DNA of 64,000 nt, taken from the NCBI GenBank assembly GCA_947095585.1, contig OX352764.1:73675536-73739535 (forward strand). Direction: 5' to 3'. The DNA comes from Nephrocerus scutellatus (taxonomy: Eukaryota > Arthropoda > Insecta > Diptera > Pipunculidae). The position numbers and the translations under genes are program-made. Below are positions 22,089 to 33,645 of this stretch, piece by piece. Each line of letters opens with the position of its first letter. The stretch's first letter is position 1. The notes below the pieces were generated by a model. The model was given only the letters and a program-made list of their open reading frames with translations, was not told where the DNA came from and did no database searches.

Positions 22089-23335
22089 AAAATAATTCCA
22101 AACCAGTTCGTTAAAAGTAATTTGCTGTATTTCAGTCTTCTGCTTTTCAGTGTTTAAGGTGCATATATGCAACAGTCACTTGTGTACAATTTTCTTTATA
22201 GTCTACACCGACGTTTTTACTTACTAAAGGGAGTAAATTATTGATATGCAAAGTTTTAATATTCTATAAGAGGTATACTCATGGGATATATATACATAAA
22301 CATGAAAATAGTTTATGCCTTAGAGATATTCCCAAAAGAAATAAAGTTGTGATGTGCGAGAAGTGGAACGCCTTTTGCAAGTGCAAATGATATAGTTAAA
22401 AATTAAAAGGAAAGAAGGCGGCGTCGTGCTGGCTTCTTTTTGTATGCTGTATATGGAACACTTTACGCATGTTTATATTTTTACTTTTTTGTAAGATCTA
22501 GGATGTTTTAAAGAAAAATATTCTCTTTACGTCTACTTTTAGATAAACTTCTTGTTACAACAAGAGACTTTCTAATTAGGAGATTCCATCTAATTAAGTA
22601 TTCCAGGCAATCTGTTCAAAAGCTTAGTTTGCTTTTAAAAAATGTAAAACTCTTAATAAAACTTTGTTTACTTTACTTTCTTTACTTTACTTTACTTTCG
22701 TAAAGTTTATTTTACCTATGTACGGTATAACACTTATTCGATGTACATGTACATGTACATTCAAAGCCAATTTGACTAACTCTACATATTCTTAAAATAA
22801 ATCACCTACTAAAACTTATTGAAACATTTCACTCGTTTTTCTACTTGTCAGCTAATTTTACAGAATGTAGCATATATGTTCTTATAATTTTGTTGATGCA
22901 ACTATGCAGAATTAATAATAAAAACGGTTCCAACGTTTTTGGCTAATTGAAAATATGTTCTTTTTTGTGTACCTTGATTGCTATCTTGCAGTTCATCTAA
23001 GAAAATTATAATATTCTTGTAAGATATTAATTAACGTCGTAAATAATTTTATCATTGAGGTAGTTTTAGAAGGAGAATTTTTTTACTCATTTTTGTCTAA
23101 AATAAGCAGATATTTTTTTCTATTTTACTTTTTCGGGATTCTCTTGAGTAGTTTTTACACCGGTATAAAATAAAAAATATGGTATAACAAAAAAATGTTT
23201 TCTGGATTTTTCAGGAAATTTTGAGCTTAAGAAAGCAAAGAAAATAACCCAAAGGTCGATTTTAAAATTTTTTTCGCCGAAACTATTTTTAGAATAAAAC
23301 AACTTATAAAAAATAAAAAATAAAAGGTGTGAATT
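22089..23335. other. AT-rich sequence, no gene seen
   Basis: Contains the tttac microsatellite (separate entry) and a gtacat run near 22741-22760. No coding frame is supported. Confidence 0.5.
22660..22712 (+). repeat. tttac microsatellite
   Basis: Imperfect run of (tttac) units, with tttactttactttctttac and following copies. Confidence 0.8.
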
Positions 23336-23481
23336 CCCCACCGGAGCCTACCGAGCTTTATTATCTTCAAGATGTCGACATCATTATAGAGTCTCCGGAA
23401 TCGTCCTTCCTCAGATACGGGGCCAACAACTCTCCGTAAGACTTTTCTCTCGAACGTGGCTAAGAGGTCAGAATGCTTTTT

Positions 23482-23910
23482 TTAAATTTATATATTTAAA
23501 CTTACTGCCAAGGGAAAGCTCCCTGAATGACTTGCGTCACTGCAATTTCATTAAAATTAAAAATTAAATCTAAGAAATGTGATTTACAATACATCATATT
23601 CCTCACGTTTGTAGCTGGTTTCGATTTATTTTCTCGGAATTCTTCCTGATTTATTAAAAAAAACCATGCGGAAAAACGATCACGAAAATAAAACGACGCG
23701 AGTACAAATGCTTTAATGAATGGATCATGGTCAGGGAAGATAAATTCTAACGCCAAACATTGCACCAAGGATGAGCGAAAAAGCTTGACTGAAATAGGTA
23801 TTTTGAAGATTCTCTGTAGTTCCTCGAAGCTTGGCCAATCTCCCCGGAGCAACCTCCAATTCAGGCCTTTGATGAAGATTTTTAAATTTGGTTTTTTTGC
23901 TTTAAATTTT
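23482..23910 (+). mobile_element. Family B element inserted in the RTE (429 bp)
   Basis: The RTE text gaatgctttttgctaagcac (compare 48675) is split here, and atgcttttt is present on both sides (23473-23481 and 23911-23919), consistent with a 9-bp target duplication. The insert contains the family landmarks tgccaagggaaagctccctg, cctcacgtttgtagc, gcgagtacaaatgctttaat and cttggccaat, shared with 36825-37860 and 40862-41084. Terminal inverted repeats are at best short and AT-rich, so the class is undetermined. Confidence 0.65.
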
Positions 23911-24492
23911 ATGCTTTTTGCTAAGCACCCAACACTCGGATACTTATCTATATATACCAGCGGCTTGGATGGTATGTTTAAGTTCCTGGATTTGACGGGT
24001 CTTGACAGACAATAGTAGGCTATGTTGGCTTTAAGCAACAGTGCGTATTTATGGTTCCGTGCTGTTATCGGCTGCTATAGTTAACCCGAGATAGTTAAAG
24101 GATTGCACTACTTTAAATTCGCGCTCCACTATTTAAATAGCGGGACCAATGTTGTTTTGCTCTCATTTATGAGAGGCCCCAAATTCGTTCCATCTGCTAG
24201 ATCTGGATGAAAGCTTCTTATACAGCTCTTGGGGTTCTACCAATGATGATTTTAGGGTATGGGGCTATCCTGTCTTGAAGAATAGAGAATAGAGAAGTAC
24301 TCAACAACTTTATACCACGATAATTGCTGCATTTTGTGATATCTCACTTCTTATATATGGGGCACAGGATGCCTCTTCGCCAGTCTTCACGCATCGCTTT
24401 TTCCTCCCATACTTTAATGTGGGGACTCCTATTTTAATCAGTTCCGCTGGGATCCCGTGGCCTTATTTTTTTTGAGCTGATGTATCATTCTA

Positions 24493-25865
24493 CTAACTTC
24501 GTCTATGCTTGGTGGCGGCAGTATAGCATGGTCTTCTTTTCATTTGTGGAGACTCCAATTTCTCAATTAGCTGGCCATATAGCAACTCATAAAATTGCTC
24601 TTCCCATCGCTCAAAGGTGCCTTTGAGATCGGTGATCAGATTACTCTCTTTGTCTTTGCAGTAAGTGCGACGCAGTGTATATTGCGTCATACCGCGGACT
24701 CTTTGGTAGAACTTGTTGTAGTTCACGGACAATACTTTTCTCCCAGGCTGCTTTCTTTCACGTTTAAACTATTTTTTCATATCTTCTGAGCTCTTTATAT
24801 TCATCTTCGCGTGCCCGCGTTCTATGAGATTGTTGCATTGCTCGGTACGCAACATTTTTACGTTCAGTCGCTAGCTTACATTCGTCTTCGAACCAGTCGT
24901 TCCGATCTCTACGACTACTGTCTAAGATGGAGTCAGCTGTACAAATGACAGTATTCTAAAGGCGTGTCCATTTTTCTATAACGCCCGATATCTCAGCCCC
25001 AGGACTTACTCTCCTTGCATTTAGGGCAAGTCCTTTCGCTTGACCGTAGTTCTTTCTGGCCTCTTCGTTGCGAAGGGAAGCCGTGTTGACTCGAATCTGA
25101 TTCGTGGATACAGTCTTTCGTGATGATGCAATCTGCGCTCGGAGCACCATACCAACTAGATAGTGGTCCGAGTCGACGTAAGCACCTTGGTCCGTTCGTA
25201 CCGTCATCAGGTTCGGATTGTGGCGACGGTCTATCAATATGTGGCCTATCTTGTTGCGAGTGGCGCCATCAGGAATACCCTTTGTGGATATTTTTCCGCG
25301 CAAACCTTGTACTCGTAACGATCCCATTATTGCTTGCTGCCATCTATATGACTCGTCGTCCATTGTCATTAGTGTTCTCGTGTAAGCTATGGGTGCCAGT
25401 GTTCTGCCTGAATACTGGCTCTTTACCTATTTTAGCATTTATATCCCCCAGAATGATTTTTACATCATACTGCGGGCATGCATGGAGTTCCCGTTCGACT
25501 GATTCAAAGAATCCTTCTTATTGTCATCATCTGGGGATCCTCTGTAGGTGCGTGAACGTTTATGAGGCTTATGTTTCTAAATCTGCCCCACACGCGAAGG
25601 GTTCATAGCTGTTCATTTATTGCTTTAAAGCCGATAGCGGTGAGTTTTATTCTTTTGCTGACTAAAAACCCCACCCGGAGCAAATGATGTCTTGTATGAC
25701 AGCTGTAATATATGTCATATTCTGATTTTCCATCCACCGCATCTCCTGGATTTCTGTTATGTCAGCCTTGTAATAACTACTAATATAGTAATAACTTGTC
25801 ACGGAAAGCTTCTCAATTTTCCGTTCGGATCCAGCCTTAAAATTGTCCCTTCCATTTGTGTCCAA
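24493..25865 (-). pseudogene. RTE endonuclease and linker remnants
   Basis: Frames 25865-25662 (YKADITEIQEMRW), 25369-24956 (TRNKIGHILIDRRHNPNLMT, SDHYLV) and 24732-24493 (VRGMTQYTLRRTYCKDKE, RWEEQFYELL) follow the order of the RTE protein. The N-terminal frame enters the SINE insertion, so its upstream part is not RTE. Frameshifts separate all the pieces. Confidence 0.8.
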
Positions 25866-25945
25866 AAAATATACATGGACAACGCAAATGGTGCCGAGAA
25901 GCTATGCTTGTACCGCAACGGTCTGTCTTGCCGAATATTATATAT
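25772..25945 (+). mobile_element. tRNA-like SINE, fragment 2 (body only)
   Basis: Interrupts the RTE endonuclease region. It contains agtaataacttgtcacgg and ccgttcggatccagcct, as in the SINE at 10888-11085, but lacks the tRNA-like head. It is 5'-truncated, or a deletion removed the head. Confidence 0.6.
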
Positions 25946-26292
25946 CGGCTAGCTGTTGTGGACTTCGACCTCTATTCAGTGAACGTACGTTCCATGAGAA
26001 ATTTCTTAAATCGTTTAGCCGTTTTCGTTGCCGTGGTCGTCGTCGTTCATCGGTGTATCCGATTTCCGTAATAATAATTTTTAACGGGCGAGGTTATTGG
26101 CCTCGCGCCAAATTTACTTTGAAGGGACTGGCCCAATTATTCAGCTTTTCCTGCATTGTAGGAAAATAACACGCGGCCACCACATGGAGGTTTGATCGCA
26201 CTTCCACTAGTCAGAGATAGTTACGGCCACTTGCAATGATGATGCATTTTGTGTTATTTCCCCTGTTCTGCTGATGGTTGACCGCCAATCGG

Positions 26293-26660
26293 GGTTATGC
26301 TATGTGTAAAGTTTGAATAATTTCGGTTAAATGTTTTAAAATTGTTTGGGAGCCCCCTATCCCGATCACTCCAAAATTTTTACCAAAAAAGTGTTTCCAT
26401 CGGAGATACACTTGCTTATAAAATTTGAAGAAAATATTTTTTAAAACATTTGTATGGTTTTGGGTCCTGGGGTGTCCCAAATTTTAACAAAAAGTGTTGT
26501 CATCGGAGGTGCACATGTGTATAAAGTTCGAATAAAATCGGGCCGTAGGAAGTGGTTTAAAAACTGATCACAAGATTTGGTCCGCCAGCCAGCCAGTCAG
26601 CCAGCCAGTCAGCCAGCCGGCCAGCCACAAACACACGAGCACGTGAAGTTAGTATAGAGA
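26293..26660 (+). repeat. Array A with cap and long GCCA microsatellite
   Basis: About two units (cggagatacacttgcttata and gcacatgtgtataaag), then the cap. Here the GCCA/GTCA run is expanded (26583-26632) compared with the copies at 6260 and 36320. It ends gtgaagttagtatagagaat. Confidence 0.75.
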
Positions 26661-27366
26661 ATTTAAAAAGGGGAGACTTTATTATTGTCAACGAGTTAAG
26701 GTCATCGATATAGGCCTCAAAACCCTTCTTGCTCTAACTCGTGACAAAAACCTCTTCTTACCACCGACAGTTCGCCACATCAATGATGTATCCCAAAAAA
26801 ATTGACTAAAAATTTAAATCTTAACTCTCCTATTTGTTGATATTGTATAGAAATTTTGGAGTTTTTAAATTATCCTAGCTACAGCTTTTCAAAAACTTAT
26901 TTTGACTTTACCCTGGTTGTCTTTCTTTTTCAACTTTTTTAAGGACATTTTCAACCAACATTCACATGTCCCAGAGATAAAATTATGTGAACAGCTCAGT
27001 CTCAGAATAATTCTGAAATCCCGTGTTGCGTTGCGTCAAGCAACAGGCGTGCCGCATTATTTATATTAAAACATAGCCATTTTTTTCGCATCCAGTGATG
27101 CCGAAGGAAATATTTTTAATTTTAGGATCTTTCTATCTCTTATTTAAAAATATTTTTTCGGTTTAGTTTTGTTTATTTTTATCCATTTGACATTACTTTC
27201 AATTTCATAACAATAATTTGAACATTTAATGGTTTATATTGTGGTAACAAAAATAGTTAAATACATAATGGTATATTCATAAAGTATGAACTGTGCGTTA
27301 CAATTCATCAGCTAATCTTTTTCTGAGGAATAAACATTGGTCATTTTAGGGCAGCAGCAGTGTATT
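26661..27366. other. AT-rich sequence with repeat C, copy 2
   Basis: Around 26890-27070 lies text matching repeat C (caacttttttaaggac, cagctcagtctcagaa, gcgttgcgtcaagcaacagg). The remainder shows nothing recognisable. Confidence 0.45.
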
Positions 27367-27810
27367 ATGCGTTTATTTGCAAGGAAATTCTCATACAAAG
27401 CTATCAAATCAAAAATCCAAATCGAGATCGCATATTTGTTTTGCTATGTTTATTTTACTTTTTTCTATCTCCTTGGGGTGCAATCTGGTAAATTTGTATT
27501 TGTGCAAAATGAAAGACGCAATTTTAACTTGTACCTGCGACTCTTAACAGAACCTATTCAAAATATAATTGCCATGAGACCATCTATATCTAAGATAAAT
27601 GAAGGACATTCTAGACGCTTTTATGCACACTTGATGAATCGTAAAAGCATTCATCGTATATTCGAAGCGACCGACCGCATAAGCCAGTTATCCTGCACAA
27701 AAAGATTCTCGTTCAGTGCTGGTATTTGCTTACAACTACTTCTCATTAATGAATGGGAAAGAAAGCCGTTACGTTTGCTGATCAAATATGTAGATATGAG
27801 TAAATTTTAA
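27367..27810 (+). CDS. Unrecognised ORF, possible membrane segment
   Basis: One of the longest open frames not explained by a repeat. From the first ATG (27367) it encodes 147 residues; ten further codons are open upstream but lack an ATG. A hydrophobic stretch of about 20 residues (AYLFCYVYFTFFYLLG) lies near residues 22-37, followed by a basic, hydrophilic part. No domain is recognised, there is no neighbouring gene structure, and the region is AT-rich. It could be a single exon, a decayed element or chance. Confidence 0.2.
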   Translation: MRLFARKFSYKAIKSKIQIEIAYLFCYVYFTFFYLLGVQSGKFVFVQNERRNFNLYLRLLTEPIQNIIAMRPSISKINEGHSRRFYAHLMNRKSIHRIFEATDRISQLSCTKRFSFSAGICLQLLLINEWERKPLRLLIKYVDMSKF

Positions 27811-29582
27811 ATTTTCTTTCGTTAGGACTTTGATGTTGGCAGATAGAAATCATTTGTACGCTGTATTTCGTTTAGATTTTTATCTTTCACACGTTTTGCT
27901 CTTAGGAATTGGGCATTATGGTTTTTTATAATACAGACTGAATACTCATTGCTAACCCTATGTTATTGTTTCACAAATAAAACAGATGCAATTTTGCAGT
28001 GATGGAATTTTTTATTTGCTAAAACTAAAAACCATCAAGCTAACAGTAATACCAATATGCCGTATGACTCTTCGGCAAGTTGCGATGCAGTTCAAATTTG
28101 GGTATTTTTTCAACCTTTTATTTTGGAATTTTTTGTATTTGTCGTAGTAAGTTAGCCTGACATATGCAAATTGCATCGATTTACTAAAGGAAACAAAATC
28201 GGAACTAATTGAACCAAGTAGTAGCTAAGATTATTATATTGGAGAACCAGCATCAAGCCTTAAAATGTTGACCAATAACAAGTCTGTGCCCCTAATGACT
28301 GTAGTTACAATAATTTAATCAATTTTTTTACTTTAATTCAAACGCGTTGCTCTTTTGTTTTAAGTATAAACTCGGTCGTTGTCATTACTACATATATTAT
28401 TTAAAAACAATTATAGACAAGCCATTGAATATTGTGCCATTAAAATTACACGCTGTTACTCTGATATAAAATCCCTCCGATGTACATCAGTGATGTATTT
28501 ATGTAACTTGTTACCAAATACCAGCAAAATGCTAAATTTGCTTTATTTATAACGTCTGCTTACATACTTATACTAAATCATTTATAACTAAACTACAGGG
28601 TCCTTTTACAAAAATAAACATTTTAGTCAAATATCCTCGCAAGAATTATGAATTACAATTGACTGGATTAAAGATTTAAACTTCCTCAAAAAATAAATTT
28701 ACTTCAAGCTTGCCCTTGACCGTTGTTCTATACCGTAGGCGTACTAAAGTAACAAACTAGTCATAGTAGGTAAACGAATAAAAAATTATAAAAGGGGAGC
28801 AAATTAAAGATATATAGCGACAAAAAAACGGACGTTAAAAACACCCTGTATACATTTATGAACACCCGGAACAATACTTCGAAAATATTTAATAAAATCT
28901 ATTTTCAAAACATTTTAAATAACACGTAACTGGATAAACGAACAGCACTAATCAGCATTTTACCTTCTATTCAATTCAATTTAAATGTAATTTACATTAA
29001 AATCAATTGGCTAACAATTTTATCTCGTCAGCATTGAATTTATTTACTTTTAATTTTTGTATTATAGTACAATATTGCAAATATTAAACGTCAGCGTTTT
29101 TACATGTCTATGAAATTAAATTTAAAAATTGAAATATAAAAAAAAATAAAAAACAGAGTTTCAAAAATGTAGTTTGTTGGTTAAATTGTATGTAAGGTAC
29201 CAGACATCATTGACGAAGAGACCTTAAGAAATGTTGGCGGTAATAAGTGTACTAACACAACGGCTAAAAATTTACATCAGACGTTTAAGTGAGGAATTAG
29301 AGGCCAGTTTTGTATAGCAGGTACATCAAACCGTTAATGTACAAATAAAGAACGAATCATAATCTCCGCCTTGATCTATAAATCATTTAAGTGAAAGAAT
29401 TTTAGAAAAAGATGAGGGAAAGAAATCGGACTTTCTGTTTTTGAGTTATGTCTACAACATCCTTCATACATCCCGATGGACATTTATTTTTGCCTGAAAC
29501 GTCTGTTTGGTGTAGTCTAACTTTCCTAAGTAAATTCCGTTCAAGTAGTACTTCGGGTTGTTTTGATGCGGTATACTTTTAA
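27811..29582. other. AT-rich sequence, no gene seen
   Basis: No coding frame, repeat match or RNA structure could be supported in this stretch. Confidence 0.5.
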
Positions 29583-29612
29583 ATGTGGCTCAGTGGTTAG
29601 TGCATGGATTTC
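29583..29612 (+). mobile_element. SINE head fragment (box A-like)
   Basis: tgtggctcagtggttagtg resembles the box A of the SINE at 10888, including the gcatgg that follows. It breaks off directly into RTE sequence at 29613. Confidence 0.4.
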
Positions 29613-30140
29613 TGCCTTAAAAATACTGTCATTAGTACTGCCGACTTCATATCAGGCAGAAGTCCCAAGAATAGGAACAAATGGTGTAATAATGAATATA
29701 AGCTAACGACTACTTAAGAACGCATGCCGGAGAAATAAAGTAGCCTGGGAGAAGAATCTCGCCCAGTAGAGAGAGAGAGCGAGGTCTGCACCAGACGTGT
29801 GAGTTCTACCAAAGAGCTAAAAGGATTTGGAGTCTAACTATGATGGAGTACAACTTTATAAAGCCTTGAGATTATTCGACATCTCAAATAAACTTACACG
29901 ACTGTGTAGGTTGACAACGACCAATGTTACAAAACAAGTAAAGATATCTGGATATCCGAAAAGGGGATGGATTGGCATGCGTCTTCTACAACCTCGTGAA
30001 GGAGAAAGTCTCCTGAGATTCTGATGTTGGCTGGGCATTCAAATTTTAAAGGACCTATGCTGCAAAACCAATAAATTTCTTTATCACCGTCCGATGAAAA
30101 CAGCACGGTTACGATAATCATGCTAGTATTAAACGAGAAT
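29613..30140 (+). pseudogene. RTE-clade fragment with large internal deletion
   Basis: Begins with gccttaaaaatactgtcatt, as at 14270, covering the linker after the endonuclease. It then jumps to RT (29827-30024: YKALRLFDISNKLTRLCRLT, TNVTKQVKISG). Most of the RT, including the YADD box, is missing or scrambled. Confidence 0.7.
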
Positions 30141-30755
30141 TGGGAGAGTCTCTAAAAGTACCTAGTCGCCCAGATAAGATAAGTTGAATGTACACTCAGG
30201 ACTATTAAGAATGCTACCTCAATATCAGTTTTTACAAGCACCTACAGACTTTATTTGAATGGAACCTACCTGTTTTGTAGTTGATTTGATGCTATATTCA
30301 TACTTTCATTATTCATCTTATTACTATTTGTACGATTTATCGATCGAAACGGTTTTCGCTTTACATAATATACTCAGTAATTTCAGTCTAATTGATTTCC
30401 CCCTTCCCCTACACAATAGTATTGTTTTCTTTATTAATAAACCATTGAAATTAAGTTAAAAAATTTATAAAAATTAATTTTAAAAGCGGCTTGGCACCGA
30501 TTTAGTTTTTTAGTTTCAATTTCCCTTCTAACACCATTTGAACCAAAGACTGTATCCGTGGATACAGACAGATACAGCTGTGCATTTTTTAATTAACCCC
30601 TTCTAACGCGCACACAATGTGTACAGCAGTCAAAAATCATCGATTTAATTATTGGCACATTCCACTTGTAGGGTAGAGGTTATATTTCTCCCTATTGGCT
30701 GTGGATTTTTGTTCCATTTGACTTTTAAAATAAACCTTAACTTTGATACTCGGCT
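30141..30755. other. AT-rich sequence, no gene seen
   Basis: No supported features. Confidence 0.5.
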
Positions 30756-30823
30756 GTGATCAACGAGGATTTTAATAAGACGTTAGTTAGAGGGAAGCAG
30801 TTTTATTTCACCTTTAGTACAAA

Positions 30824-31057
30824 GCATCTACTACATGACGACGAAATACAATTTCTGGTAAATTTGCCATTTGAACGCAAGTACATCTCACACATCATGT
30901 TACTCAGTCACTTTAAAATATTACCGATTCAATTATTTCTGCATCTACTAAATGACGACGAAATACAATTTCTGGTAAATTTGGCATTTGAACGCAAGTA
31001 CATCTCATACATCACGTTACTCTGTCACTTTAAAATATTACCGATTCAATTATTTGT
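30824..31057 (+). repeat. 117-bp tandem duplication within an ORF
   Basis: Two copies of a 117-bp unit (30824-30940 and 30941-31057). The length is a multiple of three, so a 103-codon frame (30756-31067) stays open through both. That frame begins with GTG, not ATG. The copies differ at five internal sites, all of which change the encoded residue (H/N, P/A, H/Y, M/T, S/C). Whether it is coding is unknown. Confidence 0.8.
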
Positions 31058-31069
31058 TTTGGGTTAGCA

Positions 31070-33132
31070 AATTAATCACACTATTAGTGTTCTAAATAAA
31101 TAAACGTTTTCTTTGCATCGTTAAAATTAAGTTTAGGTTAAGTATTCGTAAAGTAATAAAAGTAATAATACAATACTTACTCGTAAGTTGAAAACATAAA
31201 CAAACACACGGTTACTATCAGTTTTTGAAATATCCCAGTCCGCTAAGATATTTGCGATGAACCTTGCACTCTTTGTTGTTGATATGCATACGAACCATAT
31301 ACTAGGAGGACCACGTTCTTTTCATTTATTTACCACTACTAACACGTTACCACCTTAAGGAGACGTGTAAAACAATGCGCAATTTCTAACGTTATAACTT
31401 AATGCATTTGAGGGCATGACAGAGGGCTTTTTGCTCAAAGCTTTTCGGCTTCTGGCATTAAAGTGAAGCATCACAAATTTATGGGGTATTCAGCTATGCC
31501 TGCAGCAACTATTTTAATATTTCACAAAAAATATGATGCAATATACATTTAAATGGAGACTACATATAGTTGTGGAGACATCAATAGAGTGGCGACATCG
31601 TCAAAGCACTCTTTTTCATTGGCTATGTGGTATTAAAAATACCATATACACGAGTGCAGAAGAAGTAATTTCATCGGTCAGCTCTTTAGTGTTTGCCGAA
31701 CTTTTTTCACATGCAAGCGAAATGGATCCATAAAGAGGAAATGTGAATTTCTTTTTTAATTATGTATTCTCTTTCACATGATTTATTTGTGGGCTTTCGT
31801 ATTAATTCTTTTTATTACATACGGCATCTATGAAAATAATAAAATATCTGAAATGATGGAAAAAGTGTCAATACTTTATCTAAGAAGATATATATACCGT
31901 GCTAGAAAATCTTGAGTTTAAAGATAAAGACCTACAATTTAATGTCATATCCGAACAGCGAATTAAGAAGCTTTCCGTAACAAATTATTACTCTCGGATG
32001 TTTCTCAGACATTCGCGAGAGGTGCGACATTGAAAAATACTTTTGTTGTTTTCTGGGATTCGAACTATGAACCCCCTGCTCAGAAATACATGTACCTCAA
32101 AGTAGAACATTACTAATTGCAAAATAACCCAATCTCACATTACCTTGAAATTAGCGTCTTACGTTTCCGAACGTTAAATTCATTACCCATGATTTTAACT
32201 AGCTTTTTACCCCCACGAATAATTAATCCCTTTACAATCGACTGGTTTTATTGTAACTAGTGTTGGGAAATAATTAATTAATTACCGTGCGTATAATGTA
32301 GAAGACACAAAAGGAACTAAAGTCTGATTGAAAAGCACAATCTTTGCGATCGTAAACTGTGAGTGCCAAAGAATTACTTTTTTGAGATGACGGCACAATG
32401 TATTCGCCGATTAAATGGAATTTAACGACAACCTAAATTCTACAAATACCTCTCGTAACATTTCTTATTGCTAAGATGGGTACTCAGCGTTAGGGTAGAT
32501 CATAAATAAATCATTATTTTTCTGGTAAACGATGCCTAAAATGGAGGAGAATTGTGTTTTTTTACTGGTTAAGAATTTTTATTAGTACTACATGAAGCAA
32601 AAAGTTTCAAGTAAACCTCATATAAAGATATCTAAATAAAATAACTCTCGTAAAAATAGACAAAGTCTTTACGACGGGGTTTTAAGTGTAAACACAGTTT
32701 AAAAAGTACAAATTTTAGGGACAAGGTTAAAAGTTATGACCCATAAATATAAAGATAGAGCAAAAAGGATACAAAAATAATTAAACCTATTGCCTAAGAG
32801 TCGAAAAAACTTTCAATTGGTCATTATAGAGAAAAAACGTTCTCCAAATAGATAGACAAATTTTATTCAAATGAATCTTTTATTTGAGTATGAATGAAGA
32901 ACAGTTGATTGCGAATGCGACTACCTACTACGTTACACAACGCTTCTAGAATTTAGATTCCCCAATTCAACTAACATAGGGAAATACAACTTATTTAATG
33001 CAAGGCAAGTTAACGTAGCATTCGGCACACTATATATACACACCAAAGCTGTAATCAAAGAATCTAACTTTCTTGAAATCCAGTATAAATGCCTGATATT
33101 TTTTTTCGCAGTTAGTTCTGTCGTCCAAGCCA
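31070..33132. other. AT-rich sequence, no gene recognised
   Basis: Holds a SINE on the minus strand (31945-32095) and a 66-codon ATG-started plus frame (31533-31733) with no recognisable domain. Otherwise nothing is supported. Confidence 0.45.
31945..32095 (-). mobile_element. tRNA-like SINE, copy 3
   Basis: On the minus strand it reads gagcagggggttcatagttc gaatcccag, which contains a box B match (gttcgaatccc), then caaaagtatttttca, cctctcgcgaatgtctgag and ccgagagtaataatttgtta. This is the same body as the copy at 10888. Confidence 0.65.
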
Positions 33133-33645
33133 TTATCCATGAATGACACTTGCATCGAGGAAACTCAGAAACTCACAATTCTCTGTGAAATATTAGGGTT
33201 TTCCTACAAGCTGCAATAAATATTTAACTCCCAATGATCTGGCTAAAATGTACAAGGCGTTCATTTGCCCCAAACTTTAGTACAATTGATATATCTGCTC
33301 AAGTGCTTTGCTTGAGTACCGCAGGAACGTTTTATGCTTGTAATTGTTTTACCGCTACGACCACCAGCTGTGCTCAAGAGAAATAGCTAGATGCATGCCA
33401 CCTTTCCATGAATTCAACAGTAATACTTGTGGCGCTCTAAATGCTCATCAGTTTACCCTTAAGCTCTTCTTCGGACGTAAGTTCAGAGATTCGTTATTCA
33501 GCCTTCAACACGTACGTAGAATGCTTTACAAGCTCTGATTTTCCTCATCACTACAATCCGTAGGCATTAAAATTTCAGGATCACAGATATCTCCTCTAAG
33601 CCTAGCATTAGCATTTACGCGTGCGCATATTATAAAAAAAAGTAT
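33133..33645 (+). mobile_element. FADD-type LINE, 3' end fragment
   Basis: Plus-strand fragment matching the last 500-600 bp of 3056-5310. Translation gives MNDTCIEETQKLTIL, SREIARCMPPFHEFNS and ALNAHQFTLKLFFGR. It ends gcgtgcgcatattataaaaaaaa, confirming where the family ends. It is 5'-truncated and internally deleted. Confidence 0.75.

Larger units (their letters stand above)
23336..26292 (-). mobile_element. RTE-clade LINE, copy 2, 3'-truncated
   Basis: The minus-strand RTE starts at the shared 5' end ggcggtca (26292) and runs to about 23336, missing the last 230 bp or so that copy 48281-51332 retains. It is interrupted by a family B insertion (23482-23910) and a SINE fragment (25772-25945). 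The endonuclease SDH region is intact in sequence here (DSDHYLVGMVLRA), unlike in copy 1. Much of the RT (24100-24500) is deleted or degenerate. Confidence 0.8.

Noticed and set aside
25120..25608. 162-codon plus-strand ORF
   Set aside because: Antisense to the RTE endonuclease region.
26293..26660. CRISPR-like array from regular spacing
   Set aside because: Units are contiguous tandem repeats with no unique spacers, in insect-like DNA.
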